A stretch of DNA of 64,000 nt from Dictyobacter kobayashii (GTDB taxonomy: Bacteria > Chloroflexota > Ktedonobacteria > Ktedonobacterales > Ktedonobacteraceae). Under the pieces are notes generated by a model that saw only the letters and a program-made list of their open reading frames with translations, was not told where the DNA came from and made no database searches. Where the stretch lies: assembly GCF_003967555.1 (NCBI RefSeq), contig NZ_BIFS01000002.1, positions 2,294,001 through 2,358,000 of the forward strand. Direction: 5' to 3'. Within the stretch, counting starts at the first letter, position 1. Every line of letters starts with the position of its first letter. The position numbers and the translations under genes were made by a program. Shown one piece after another: positions 29,984 to 38,691 of this stretch.

Positions 29984-30980
29984 ATGAGCAAGTTAAAAGT
30001 AGCTGTTATCGGACTGGGCCACATTGGAAAGAATCATGCTAATTGGTATAGCAAAAATCCAGATGCCGAAATTGTCGCGTTCTGTGATCTGCTGCCAGAG
30101 CGTGTGGATCTGGTGGCGCAGCAGTATGGCGTGAAGGCCTATCATGCGATCGACGAGATGCTGAGCTCTGAAGAGATCGATGCGGTCAGTGTGGCCACGG
30201 CTGGTCCTGAAAATGGTGGACATCACTATGAGCCAACCATGCAATGTTTACAGGCTGGTAAGCATGTGCTGGTCGAGAAGCCGATCTCCAATAATATCGA
30301 GCATGCCCGTGAGATGGTGCGTTTTGCTAAAGAGCGGGGCCTCCTGCTAGGTGTAGACCTCAACCACCGTTTTACTCCAGCTGCTGATCGGGTCAAGCAG
30401 TTGTTGACTGAAGGGGTAATGGGAGAGGTATTATTTATTAACATGGCCCTCTGGATTAATAATCCCAACGAATCTTCTCCCTGGTTTCATTTGCGCGCCC
30501 TGCATCCCCATTCGATTGATGTCATGCGAACCTTTGGAGGGCCGGTTCAGCGCGTACAGGCCTTTATGTACAAGGGGCCTGGCCGTAAGATCTGGTCTAA
30601 TGCTTCGGTGAATATGCAGTTTGCCAGCGGGCTATTGGTCATCTAACCGGTAGTTATGATGCCAGTTCATTCCATCCCATTGAGCGCTGTGAGGTCGGCG
30701 GCAGTAAAGGCCGGGCCGTCATCGAGAATGTTTTTCAGCGCATGGAATTTTTTCCGCGTGAGAGCCGTGACAAGCTGGTGTTTGAAAATCCGATCATGGG
30801 CGGAGGCATGGGCAATTTCGATGATACTTTTCGCAATCGTATCAATGCGTTTGTGACCCAGGTCTTGCAGGGTGGTCCCTGGATGCTTCCGGTGATGATG
30901 GGCTGGCCGCGCAAGAAGTGATTGAGGCCGCCATTCGTTCCTGGGAGCGTGGAACCATCGAGGAGGTGCCCAACGGATGA
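29984..30980 (+). CDS. Gfo/Idh/MocA-family NAD(P)-dependent oxidoreductase (two frameshifts)
   Basis: Starts MSKLKVAVIGLGHIGKNHAN after AAAGGGGC; GLGHIG is the dinucleotide-binding motif. VLVEKPISNN holds the EKP catalytic lysine motif, and HPHSIDVMRTFGG the C-terminal substrate domain. One base is missing near 30634 (SGLL then GHLTGSYDAS) and one C near 30880 (LQGGP then LDASGDDGLAAQEVIEA). The stop overlaps the next start as ATGA at 30977. Oxidises or reduces a sugar or inositol carbon; substrate unknown. Confidence 0.85.
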
Positions 30981-32419
30981 ATATTGTCTTGATTGCACTG
31001 GACACCCAACGGGCTGATCATCTGGGTTGTTATGGCTATCCCAAACCGACCAGCCCCTTTATCGATAGCATTGCTGAGCAGGGTGTATTGTTCGAACGTT
31101 GCTATGCGCCCAACATTCCGACTCATCCTAGCTTTACCACCATGTTGACGGGCAAAGAGGCCATCACCCATGATATCGTCAACATCGGTGGTGGGGTGCC
31201 GATCGCGCATGGGGTGCGTCTCCTGCCAGAGATCCTCAAGGAGCATGGGTATGTGACGGCGGCCGTTGATAGCATGGAGCGCCACTTCCCACGCGGTTTT
31301 GATGAATATATTACCTATGCCTGGGATCGCTCGGTACCAACTATCCTGCGCAAGGCCGAGACGGTCACTGAAAAAGCTTTACCAGTGATTGAGCGCCTGC
31401 GTGAGCAAGCACAGCCTTTTTTCCTGTTCTTGCACTACTGGGATCCCCATACTCCTTATCTGCCCCCACCTGGATATACCCACAAGTTTTATCCAGCGGG
31501 GCGCGATCCTTATGCGCTGGATAACCATAGTATGGATGAAGCCTGGAACTGGGAGCCGTTCCGCTGGTATTTCCATGAATGGATGCCTGGTGTCACCGAT
31601 GCCGAGTTTGTTATCAATCTCTATGATGGCGAAACCGCCTATATGGATGAGCATCTGCGTCGTATCTTTGCCGCCCTGGAACCTGTGCAGGAGGAGACAC
31701 TGGTCATTCTGACCGCTGATCATGGTGAGATTCTCAATGAGCAGCAAGGCTACTTCGACCATCACGGCCTCTATGAAGGAAACGTCCATGTGCCTTTGAT
31801 CTTCTACTGGCCCCAAAAATTGCCGGCTGGTCGTCGTGTGCCCGGCTTTGTACAGAATCTGGATCTGGCCCCGACCTTGCTGGATCTGGTTGGCGTGCCC
31901 GATCGCGATGCTATGGAGGGAGTGAGCCTGCTGGCGCCAATCTTTGGGTTGCGCGATAGTAACTATGACGAGCTTTATCTGTCCGAGGCCACCTGGGAGG
32001 TCAAGCGCGCTATTCGCAATACGCGCTGGAAATTGATCGATTCCATCGAACCAGATCCGCATGGTCGACCTATGCAGGAGTTGTTTGATCTGCAGCAAGA
32101 TCCTGAGGAGCAGCATAATCTGCTCGATGAGCAGCCCGAAGTAGCGCGTGAGTTGAAGCGGCGACTGGATGCCTGGGTGGCCCGGCGCTTGCAGGAAACA
32201 GGTCGTTCGCTTGATCCTTTGTGTGAGCAGGGCCGCTGTGGGAGGAGAATTGGGACGCCTAAGCCTGGTGAGGTGATTGGAGCAGGGGCTACGCCGCTGT
32301 CAGAGCGCACACAGGACATGGCGGCCACTATTCCTTCACCCGAGGCATTGACTGTACCCAATGAATTGCAGGATCAGGACAAAGGGGTTCGCTTGCATGG
32401 CTACGTCAAGGATGAATAA
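30977..32419 (+). CDS. Sulfatase/alkaline phosphatase-superfamily hydrolase with Thr at the nucleophile position (1)
   Basis: Intact 480 residues. Metal-binding N-terminus NIVLIALDTQRADHLGCYG (D9), active-site strand PTHPSFTTMLTG (residues 48-59), FLHYWDPHTPY, and C-terminal metal site LTADHGE followed by FDHHGLYEG. Canonical sulfatases need Cys or Ser, converted to formylglycine, in C/S-x-P-x-R. Here T49 fills that place and F53 replaces the Arg, so formylglycine chemistry is unlikely. A threonine nucleophile is known in nucleotide pyrophosphatases of the same superfamily, so a phosphate or phosphonate ester is a fair alternative substrate. No signal peptide; likely cytoplasmic. Confidence 0.85.
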   Translation: MNIVLIALDTQRADHLGCYGYPKPTSPFIDSIAEQGVLFERCYAPNIPTHPSFTTMLTGKEAITHDIVNIGGGVPIAHGVRLLPEILKEHGYVTAAVDSMERHFPRGFDEYITYAWDRSVPTILRKAETVTEKALPVIERLREQAQPFFLFLHYWDPHTPYLPPPGYTHKFYPAGRDPYALDNHSMDEAWNWEPFRWYFHEWMPGVTDAEFVINLYDGETAYMDEHLRRIFAALEPVQEETLVILTADHGEILNEQQGYFDHHGLYEGNVHVPLIFYWPQKLPAGRRVPGFVQNLDLAPTLLDLVGVPDRDAMEGVSLLAPIFGLRDSNYDELYLSEATWEVKRAIRNTRWKLIDSIEPDPHGRPMQELFDLQQDPEEQHNLLDEQPEVARELKRRLDAWVARRLQETGRSLDPLCEQGRCGRRIGTPKPGEVIGAGATPLSERTQDMAATIPSPEALTVPNELQDQDKGVRLHGYVKDE

Positions 32420-32423
32420 ACGT

Positions 32424-33788
32424 ATGACTTTTGCAGAGAATTTGCCCAACATTGTGGTGGTGGCGATCGACAGTCTGCGTGCTGACCATCTGGGCTGTTA
32501 TGGTTATACGCGACCAACTTCGCCGCATATCGATGCTCTGGCCGCTGAGTCCCAGGTTTTTGAGCAGGCGTTTGCCGCTGGCATTCCGACTATGCCTTCT
32601 TTCACCACCCTTTACACGGGGCTGCATCCTTATCGCCATGGTATTGTGTCGCATTCGGGTCAGCGTCGCCTCTCTTCCTCGATTCAGATGCTGCCTCAGA
32701 TGCTGAAGCAGCGAGGCTATATCACGGCGGCCTGTGATAATCTGGCAGTGCAGGGTGAGGGTCGTGGCAGCTGGTTCGCGCGCGGCTATGATTACTATTC
32801 GGGTTTTCTCTACAAACCCTTTGGGGATCAGAGTAAGCAGCTGACCGACCGGGCTCTGAGCCTGTTGCAGGAGTACGCCGATCAGCCGCTGTTCTTGTTC
32901 CTACATTATTGGGATCCTCACACCCCTTACGCGCCTCTTCCTCCGTATGACACCTTACATTACGAGCCGGGTTCGGGTCCCATCGACCTGGCCGAGGTGC
33001 GCAAAATCCAGCCAGCATACTACGATGCCTTTCTGGACGATATGCACCTGCGCCATCCCGATGATTATGCCTATGTTGTGGCCCAGTATGATGGGGAGAT
33101 CAGTCAGGTAGATGTTGAGGTTGGCCGACTGGTCCACGCCCTTAAGGCGCAGGCATTGTGGGAGAATACCATTTTTGTGCTCCTCTCCGATCACGGGGAA
33201 TGCTTTGGTGAAGGCAATTTCTATTTCGATCATCATGGCTTGTATGATGCCGTGACTCGTATTGCGCTACTGCTCCACCAGCCCCAACAGCCGGCTGGCC
33301 GTATTACTACGATGGTTTCACACCTGGATATCGTGCCGACGCTTGGTGCGCTTGTTGGCCTGGCAGCCTTGCCCTACGCTCTCGATGGCGTGAACCTGTT
33401 GCCATTGCTAGCTGGCTCGATGTCCATGCCACATCCCTATCTCGTCTCGGTTGAATCTTCGCGTCAGGCCTCGATTGCCCTGCGCGCCCCCGAATGGAAG
33501 GTCATTGTGCCCATTATAGAGGATGTCCAGGGTCAACCCTTGCCAGATTTTTATGGCAGGCCACGTTCACCGGAGCCCTTACTTTTTGATTTGCGTCACG
33601 ATCCCGCTGAGCAGCAAGATCTCAGCCAGCAAGAGCCCGAGAAGCTGGTTGAAATGCTCGACCTGCTACGCAAATGGCGTATGCGCATGTCAACGATTGC
33701 CGGTGAAGCCGATCCCATTCAAGTACAGGGTTTGAGCCTGAACTATGAACGTTTTATGCAACGTTTACTGGCCCGCCAAAAAACATAA
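32424..33788 (+). CDS. Sulfatase/alkaline phosphatase-superfamily hydrolase with Thr at the nucleophile position (2)
   Basis: Intact paralogue of the preceding gene: NIVVVAIDSLRADHLGCYGY, then PTMPSFTTLYTG (T56 in the nucleophile place), FLHYWDPHTPY, LLSDHGECFGEGNFYFDHHG and the C-terminal FDLRHDPAEQQDL. I chose the ATG at 32424, five bases past the previous stop with AAGGA upstream; in-frame ATGs at 32397 and 32412 would overlap the first gene. Both copies keep the T-x-P-S-F-T motif, so the substitution is not random decay. Confidence 0.85.
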   Translation: MTFAENLPNIVVVAIDSLRADHLGCYGYTRPTSPHIDALAAESQVFEQAFAAGIPTMPSFTTLYTGLHPYRHGIVSHSGQRRLSSSIQMLPQMLKQRGYITAACDNLAVQGEGRGSWFARGYDYYSGFLYKPFGDQSKQLTDRALSLLQEYADQPLFLFLHYWDPHTPYAPLPPYDTLHYEPGSGPIDLAEVRKIQPAYYDAFLDDMHLRHPDDYAYVVAQYDGEISQVDVEVGRLVHALKAQALWENTIFVLLSDHGECFGEGNFYFDHHGLYDAVTRIALLLHQPQQPAGRITTMVSHLDIVPTLGALVGLAALPYALDGVNLLPLLAGSMSMPHPYLVSVESSRQASIALRAPEWKVIVPIIEDVQGQPLPDFYGRPRSPEPLLFDLRHDPAEQQDLSQQEPEKLVEMLDLLRKWRMRMSTIAGEADPIQVQGLSLNYERFMQRLLARQKT

Positions 33789-33802
33789 TACGCAGTTCAA
33801 AT

Positions 33803-33838
33803 GCACCCATACTTTTACAATGGGTGCGTTTATTTATT
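33803..33838 (+). terminator. Intrinsic terminator
   Basis: GCACCCAT/ATGGGTGC stem with a 9-base loop, then GTTTATTTATT, 15 bases past the second hydrolase stop. Confidence 0.8.
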
Positions 33839-33868
33839 ACAATAAATGAATGTAATATAAAAATCAGT

Positions 33869-34015
33869 CAGGGCTATTTCATGTTTCTCTTTGGCGCCTG
33901 CAGCGCCGGGTTGGGGGTGTGGAGTGTGTTTGGTGGGCTGCGGCCGCCGCAGCCCACCAAACACACTCCACACCTGAAAGATGTACATTCTCTGGATAAA
34001 CATTAGATAGCCCTG
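33869..34015 (+). mobile_element. Family B MITE (copy B3, alpha subtype) with 9-bp target duplication
   Basis: 147 bases from CAGGGCTATTTCATG to CATTAGATAGCCCTG. The flanking AAAATCAGT is repeated exactly (33860-33868 and 34016-34024). The internal palindrome has 28-base perfect arms (GGTGTGGAGTGTGTTTGGTG, then GGCTGCGG) around CCG. It lies in the gap between the sulfatase pair and a membrane protein gene. Confidence 0.93.
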
Positions 34016-34127
34016 AAAATCAGTCAAGGATATTTATATTTATCTTATACTACGTTATAATCTATGTACGTATTTACAAGTTATAATATGCTTAATCTGA
34101 TTGCATAAACAAAAAAGGATGTTTTGT

Positions 34128-34781
34128 ATGCTAGAAACAGATACTAATTCGACAATTACGCCGGGATACACAATTAATCGTTATGCTGCGGTTGGCAGAT
34201 CTATTGGGATGCTCTGGCTGCTCTTCGCTGGCACGGTTTTTCCATTTGGCTTTGTGTTTTTCGGTCACATTACGGTCCTGACCTGGATACTTGGTGGTAT
34301 CGCGCTCTGTGTCTTTGTCCTATTAATGCTACTTAGCTTTGGCCATCTGCGCCTGGCCCGCAAGGTACCAATGGCCGAGAAGACGCCTGAGAACCTCAGC
34401 TATGCCCGGCGCCTGCAGCGTTGGTTTATCGGCGCCATCATTTTTGAGATAGTTGGGATCATTCTTTCGGTTACCATCCTTCCCATGTTTCATCATGCGG
34501 AACTAGAATTACCTGTTATTCTACTCTTCATTGGTATACACGAGATTCCTATTGCCCGTGTCTTTGGGGTACCAGCCTATCTGTTCATGGGTGTAATCTG
34601 GTGCCTGATCATTATTGCTATTCTCATTTTTGTGCCGTCCTCAACGCAGATCAATGGCTATGCCGCCTGGGATTTCCTGCCGACGCTCATCTGTATGCTG
34701 GCTGCCTGGATTACGGTGGCCTATCTGAATGTAGAAGGACGTCGTTTAATGCGCAATGCAAGCGCGCAGCCAGCGTTGTAG
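34128..34781 (+). CDS. Multi-span integral membrane protein of unknown function
   Basis: 217 residues from MLETDTNSTITPGY; AAAAAGGATG precedes the ATG. About six hydrophobic segments, including IGMLWLLFAGTVFPFGFVFF, a second hairpin ending in an Arg/Lys-rich loop (RLARKVPMAEKTPENLSYARRLQ), and a C-terminal pair before VEGRRLMRNAS. No family motif recognised. It stands alone between a MITE and a terminator. Confidence 0.75.
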   Translation: MLETDTNSTITPGYTINRYAAVGRSIGMLWLLFAGTVFPFGFVFFGHITVLTWILGGIALCVFVLLMLLSFGHLRLARKVPMAEKTPENLSYARRLQRWFIGAIIFEIVGIILSVTILPMFHHAELELPVILLFIGIHEIPIARVFGVPAYLFMGVIWCLIIIAILIFVPSSTQINGYAAWDFLPTLICMLAAWITVAYLNVEGRRLMRNASAQPAL

Positions 34782-34789
34782 TGATGATG

Positions 34790-34845
34790 CCAGGCCAGGA
34801 TGGCTCATGCTGAGATGGGCCATCCTGGCCTGGCTGTTTTGTTTT
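34790..34845 (+). terminator. Intrinsic terminator
   Basis: Fifteen-base perfect arms CCAGGCCAGGATGGC/GCCATCCTGGCCTGG, 14-base loop, then CTGTTTTGTTTT. It ends at the stop codon of the convergent permease gene. Confidence 0.88.
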
Positions 34846-36346
34846 AAGCGGTAGTCTGGGCGATTATCTCTTCGTCGCTAACATCACCTTTGACTGAGCG
34901 TTGGCCAACGAAGAAGAGTGCAATACCAATGATTAAGGAGATCACGCCGATCCCGCCAATCCAGAGAATCCATTGTTGGTAAGAGATCAAGCTGGTCCAG
35001 GGCCCGGTGAAGGTGACGTATACGCCGACCGCACTGGCAAGCAGACCCAGGATCGAGCAGACATAGAAGACCCAGTCAGGTGCCAGGCGGGCCCGTATGA
35101 AGTCTTCGTGATACTTGCTGCGAATGATGATTACATCAATGAAGAGGATGACCATTGAGACACACCAGATGACGGTGACGGCGGCCTGCAGGATATCATA
35201 GATGACGGTGGAGAGGTCTGCGGGCTTCAGGCCAGTATTCAGGGCATAAGGTGCGATAACAAAAGTAATAATGGTGAAGAAGGCGGCAATAATGCTCTGC
35301 GTCAATACCGCTACCCAGGGAACTTTATTGGCATTGACTCTACTGATCACGGCGGGCATGCGGCGGTCGAGGCCAGAGACGAAGAGTAGGCGTCCAAACG
35401 AGTAGTTGTAGACGGCTGTGTTGAACAGGAAGAAGCCAATAAAGATGATGTTTACGATCACCCCCAGAAATGGTCCGACGGCCCCAAAGCTGGATTGAAC
35501 CGCCTGAGCGATCGCGGCCGGACTGCCCTGGGCGCTGACCGGTTTGACGGCGTTCATCACTCCAAATGTGATCAGCAGATAACCTGCGATAACGACGGCT
35601 GAGCCCCAGAGTAGGTAGCGTGTGATTGAACGCGGATGGGTGATCTCGACCCCCATATTTAGCGGTACTTCAACGCCGAGCAGTGCCAGAATGACCGTCC
35701 CATAGAAGGTCCATGTTGAAGGTACGGGGAGCCAGTTGTGCCCTGCATAATCGACGGGCGCGGGATGGCCGCCGAAAATGGCGAGTAGCCCCGCCAGCCC
35801 AACCAGTAGGATGGCGCCGCCGTAGGCAACAAAAATCACATTGACAAAATTCTGGGTGACGCGGAAGCGCAGGATCGAAAGGATGAATGAGAAGACAATG
35901 ACCAGAAAGATAATCAACCCCTGCTGCCACGGCTCGGTAAGCCAGCTGCTGTTCAACTGCTGGATCAGTGACACCACACCATCGCCGGTGGCGATCATTA
36001 CCAGGATACCAGGCCACCAGGCGCAGAAGCCTGCGAAAAAACCCATGAAAGGCCCAAAGGCTTTGTTGGTCCAGATATAAATTGAACCCTCATTGGGGAA
36101 CATCAGGCCGAGCTGGCCGGTAACAATTGCGCCAGGAATCAGAAAGGTGATAAAGCCAAGCGTCCAATATAAATATGCCGAGGGCCCGGCGCCACCAGCC
36201 ATCACTGCCCCATTGCTGGCAAAGAGCACGATGGCGACAAAAATAGCTACCATGTCAAAAGAATTGAGGACTTTGGGGAGGATGCCGCCAGCTATGCGCT
36301 CTGAACGTAAGGTGCCACCAGGTATGTTCTCTACATTAGTCTCCAT
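34844..36346 (-). CDS. APC-superfamily amino acid/polyamine permease
   Basis: Intact 500 residues with about 12 to 14 hydrophobic spans. The first helix carries the broken GPSAYLYWTLGF region and NSFDMVAIFVAIVLFASNGAV. EGSIYIWTNKAFGPFMGFFAGF in helix 3 and the loop with FVSGLDRRMPAVISRVNANKVPW are typical of APC transporters. AGGCGGG lies upstream. Substrate not predictable; likely an amino acid or amine. Confidence 0.88.
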   Translation of the reverse strand: METNVENIPGGTLRSERIAGGILPKVLNSFDMVAIFVAIVLFASNGAVMAGGAGPSAYLYWTLGFITFLIPGAIVTGQLGLMFPNEGSIYIWTNKAFGPFMGFFAGFCAWWPGILVMIATGDGVVSLIQQLNSSWLTEPWQQGLIIFLVIVFSFILSILRFRVTQNFVNVIFVAYGGAILLVGLAGLLAIFGGHPAPVDYAGHNWLPVPSTWTFYGTVILALLGVEVPLNMGVEITHPRSITRYLLWGSAVVIAGYLLITFGVMNAVKPVSAQGSPAAIAQAVQSSFGAVGPFLGVIVNIIFIGFFLFNTAVYNYSFGRLLFVSGLDRRMPAVISRVNANKVPWVAVLTQSIIAAFFTIITFVIAPYALNTGLKPADLSTVIYDILQAAVTVIWCVSMVILFIDVIIIRSKYHEDFIRARLAPDWVFYVCSILGLLASAVGVYVTFTGPWTSLISYQQWILWIGGIGVISLIIGIALFFVGQRSVKGDVSDEEIIAQTTA

Positions 36347-36599
36347 GGAACGTTAACCCGCCTTTCAGCTATTCAGAAATACTGTACCCAATAAATCGGT
36401 GATGCTCAATGATATGTCCTTAGAACATCATTGTTCTGCTGAAATGAGTGAGGTCTTTTTAATTCCCGGTGAGATTGATAATCGCAGGCCTGCTTACTTA
36501 ATCCAATGATAGCATGCTATGGCTGTGATTTCAATCTAAAACATTTCTTATCTATGAGTGTATCTGAACCTCGCGATATCCGCACTCTTTGTCCATATG

Positions 36600-36718
36600 C
36601 CTTTACACCTGCGGTGCTCAACATCGTTTTATGGTGTGGTGTAGAAAATGCGCGCCGCGCATTTTCTACACCACACCATAAAAAATTGCTCGGGTGCGCC
36701 AGCGCACGTCCGCAGAGG
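36600..36718. repeat. Family A hairpin element (copy A5)
   Basis: Arms 36627-36654 and 36656-36683 are 28 bases and perfectly complementary (TTTTATGGTGTGGTGTAGAA...), with a single central base. Left flank CACCTGCGGTGC, right flank CGGGTGCGCCAGCGCACGTC then CGCAGAGG. It ends 16 bases before MITE B4. Together they fill much of the 36347-37140 gap; nothing else is recognised there. Confidence 0.82.
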
Positions 36719-36734
36719 AGCAATTATCTGATCC

Positions 36735-36853
36735 CAGAGCTTTTTAATGCCTGTCCAGGTGTGGAGTGTGTTTGGTGGGCGGCCGCCCACCAAACACACT
36801 CCACACTCCCACCCGGCGCCGCAGGCGCCAAAGAGAAACATGAAAAAGCCCTG
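36735..36853 (-). mobile_element. Family B MITE (copy B4, shortened gamma subtype) with near-perfect target duplication
   Basis: 119 bases, inverted orientation: CAGAGCTTTTTAATG at one end and CATGAAAAAGCCCTG at the other. A perfect 48-base palindrome (GTGTGGAGTGTGTTTGGTGG, then GCGG, and its complement) forms the centre. The arm that in other copies holds TGAAAGAT... is reduced to CTGGACAGGCATTAAAAAGC. The flanks ATCTGATCC and ATCTGACCC match at 8 of 9 bases. Confidence 0.88.
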
Positions 36854-37140
36854 ATCTGACCCTTAGAACAATTGGCAAATGCGTCGATATATCGTACAAT
36901 AGTAAGTGTCAGGAATTATATGAATTAAGATAGTTCTTGATCCCAGACGTATGAAAGGAGGAAAGGGAAACACCGTAACCATCTAAACACTGTTACTGTA
37001 ATCTGTTCCACTTTGCCTGTTTTTCCTTTGCTATACAGGTAATGACGCCTGTCTATCATGTAGATGTGAAAAATAGCGCTTGCCCATAGTTTTGTGCAGC
37101 GATGTATGTTAAGAAACATTCCAGGAAAGGTGGCAATGCT

Positions 37141-37731
37141 ATGGCTCAGTTTTCGTTGAAGAACGAGCGTGCTGCAGGAGAAGAGGTTGCAACCGCGGTC
37201 AATCCTGCTCCTCTTGGGTTGTGTGCTTTTGCTCTGACCACATTCGTGTTGAGTGCCGCCAACGCTAATTTGTTTACCGGGGCCGGTATCGTGATTGGCC
37301 TGGCGTTATTCTATGGTGGTCTGGCGCAATTATTGGCTGGCATGTGGGAATTTAGAATGGGGAATACCTTTGGGGCGACTGCATTCACTTCCTTTGGCGC
37401 CTTCTGGCTGTCTGTGGCAGCTACGTTACAGCTTAAGTTGATCCCCAATGAGACTGCATTTGGTTTTTTCCTTCTTGGTTGGACAATCTTTACCGGCATT
37501 ATGTTTATTGGTACCCTGCGTAGCAACTTCGCGTTGATGGGCGTGTTTTTCTTCCTGTTCCTTACCTTCCTGGCGCTGACAATTGGCGCTCTGGGCGGCG
37601 GGTCTACCTTTACTGTAATCGGCGGATGGCTTGGTATTATCACCGCGCTGGTCGCCTGGTACACAGCCCTGGCCGGCCTATTGACAACTGTTAAGGCCCC
37701 CTTTGGTCTGCCTGTCGGCCCTCGACCCTGA
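37141..37731 (+). CDS. Acetate uptake transporter, GPR1/FUN34/YaaH (SatP) family
   Basis: 196 residues from MAQFSLKNERAAGEE; GGAAAGGTGG precedes the ATG at 37141. Family signature NPAPLGLCAFALTTFVLS begins the first of six spans, and the second has GLALFYGGLAQLLAGMWEFRMGNTFGATAFTSFGAFWLS. These proteins carry acetate or succinate with protons across the inner membrane. No linked metabolic gene is seen. Confidence 0.93.
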   Translation: MAQFSLKNERAAGEEVATAVNPAPLGLCAFALTTFVLSAANANLFTGAGIVIGLALFYGGLAQLLAGMWEFRMGNTFGATAFTSFGAFWLSVAATLQLKLIPNETAFGFFLLGWTIFTGIMFIGTLRSNFALMGVFFFLFLTFLALTIGALGGGSTFTVIGGWLGIITALVAWYTALAGLLTTVKAPFGLPVGPRP

Positions 37732-37906
37732 ACTTTTAACGTAAATTAAACATCCACCTGGCGCATAACGTGCCGTGCCATGAAAAGTACGCTACCTGGG
37801 ATGCAAGCAGCCTGGCTAACTACACACTTAAAGCCACCCTTGCTGACATCTCAAGTAGCGTTCTGTACTGGTCGAATTGTCCACTCCACTAGCCAATACC
37901 ATGTAA

Positions 37907-37954
37907 CTTTCCCCTTAATATGTCTTCATCCTTTCCCCTTAATATGTCTTCATC
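37907..37954. repeat. Two tandem copies of a 24-base unit
   Basis: CTTTCCCCTTAATATGTCTT followed by CATC occurs twice back-to-back without a mismatch (37907-37930, 37931-37954), directly left of palindrome A6. Intergenic; no function evident. Confidence 0.85.
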
Positions 37955-37981
37955 AGCGTGGCCCAAAGCTCTCAAGCCCTC

Positions 37982-38041
37982 AGTTAAAGGTGTGCAGGAA
38001 TGAGGTGGCCGCGGCCACCTCATTCCTGCACACCTTTAACT
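37982..38041. repeat. Perfect 60-base palindrome (family A-like copy A6)
   Basis: Thirty-base arms with no loop: AGTTAAAGGTGTGCAGGAAT, then GAGGTGGCCG, and the exact complement, centred on CCGCGG. The right flank CTGCGTGCCGCAGGCGCGCGAG resembles the GC-rich mini-hairpins of other family A copies. Such long uninterrupted palindromes are normally unstable in DNA, so its preservation is notable. Confidence 0.8.
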
Positions 38042-38065
38042 CAAGCTGCGTGCCGCAGGCGCGCG

Positions 38066-38691
38066 AGTCGATACTAACAACTCCTAAACAGATTTAATTG
38101 TGTAGCGGTACGCAGTAGAAATGTGAGTCTTTCCATAGATACTCCATGCTATGCTAAAGATAGGCAGTGGAAACTTCTCAGTCATCGAAAATTGATAATC
38201 TTCGTAGTATTTAATATACCCTGAATTTTGTCACTGGCTGCGCTTTAGAAGTCGGTGAAAATTTGCTTGTATTTTAATCAATCCTTATATATAAATTAAA
38301 CTTTGTAATATAAACGTATTAACAATAATAATACAAATGCCTGACATATCTTTCTTAATGGCATGCAAAAAAGTCCTATGCGCTTGACAAGCCATAGCAG
38401 CCAACTGTAAAACAATAATAAGTAAAGTTTTCCTCAGTACGAATTCTGAAAAAAGTCACTGACGACATGGCTACTGTATTATGCGTTTCACTGGTTTACA
38501 ACTAAACTCATAATACTTTCTACAATTGTTTTCTACCGTAGGGATGTAATAGCAACAAGGGATGTGGTGGTGGTTAGGGCAGAGGCTGCTCCACAGGGAT
38601 GTATTTACTGGTGCCGCGTGTAACAACTAGCCAGCAAGGAATAATCAAGAAAGCTATTATGTTATCCAGTATATAGATAGGAGTGGTGATA
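38066..38691. other. AT-rich intergenic region with no gene seen
   Basis: About 620 bases before the C26 hydrolase gene, markedly AT-rich at 38240-38360. A TTGACA at 38394 could be a promoter -35 box, but no convincing -10 box follows at the right distance. Nothing else is supported. Confidence 0.3.

Noticed and set aside
36506..36859. Open frames running through palindromic elements (also at 6616-6867, 15357-15563, 20004-20196, 21723-22036, 33830-34027 and 40662-40960), encoding Cys/Gly/Pro-rich peptides with similar words on both strands
   Set aside because: They follow the family A and B repeats and occur on both strands at once because the DNA is palindromic. They have no ribosome sites and their composition follows the repeat, not a protein.
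36600..38070. Possible CRISPR array from the density of repeats
   Set aside because: The repeats are 60-150-base elements at irregular distances, many with terminal inverted repeats and target duplications. There are no regularly spaced short repeats, no spacers and no cas genes.
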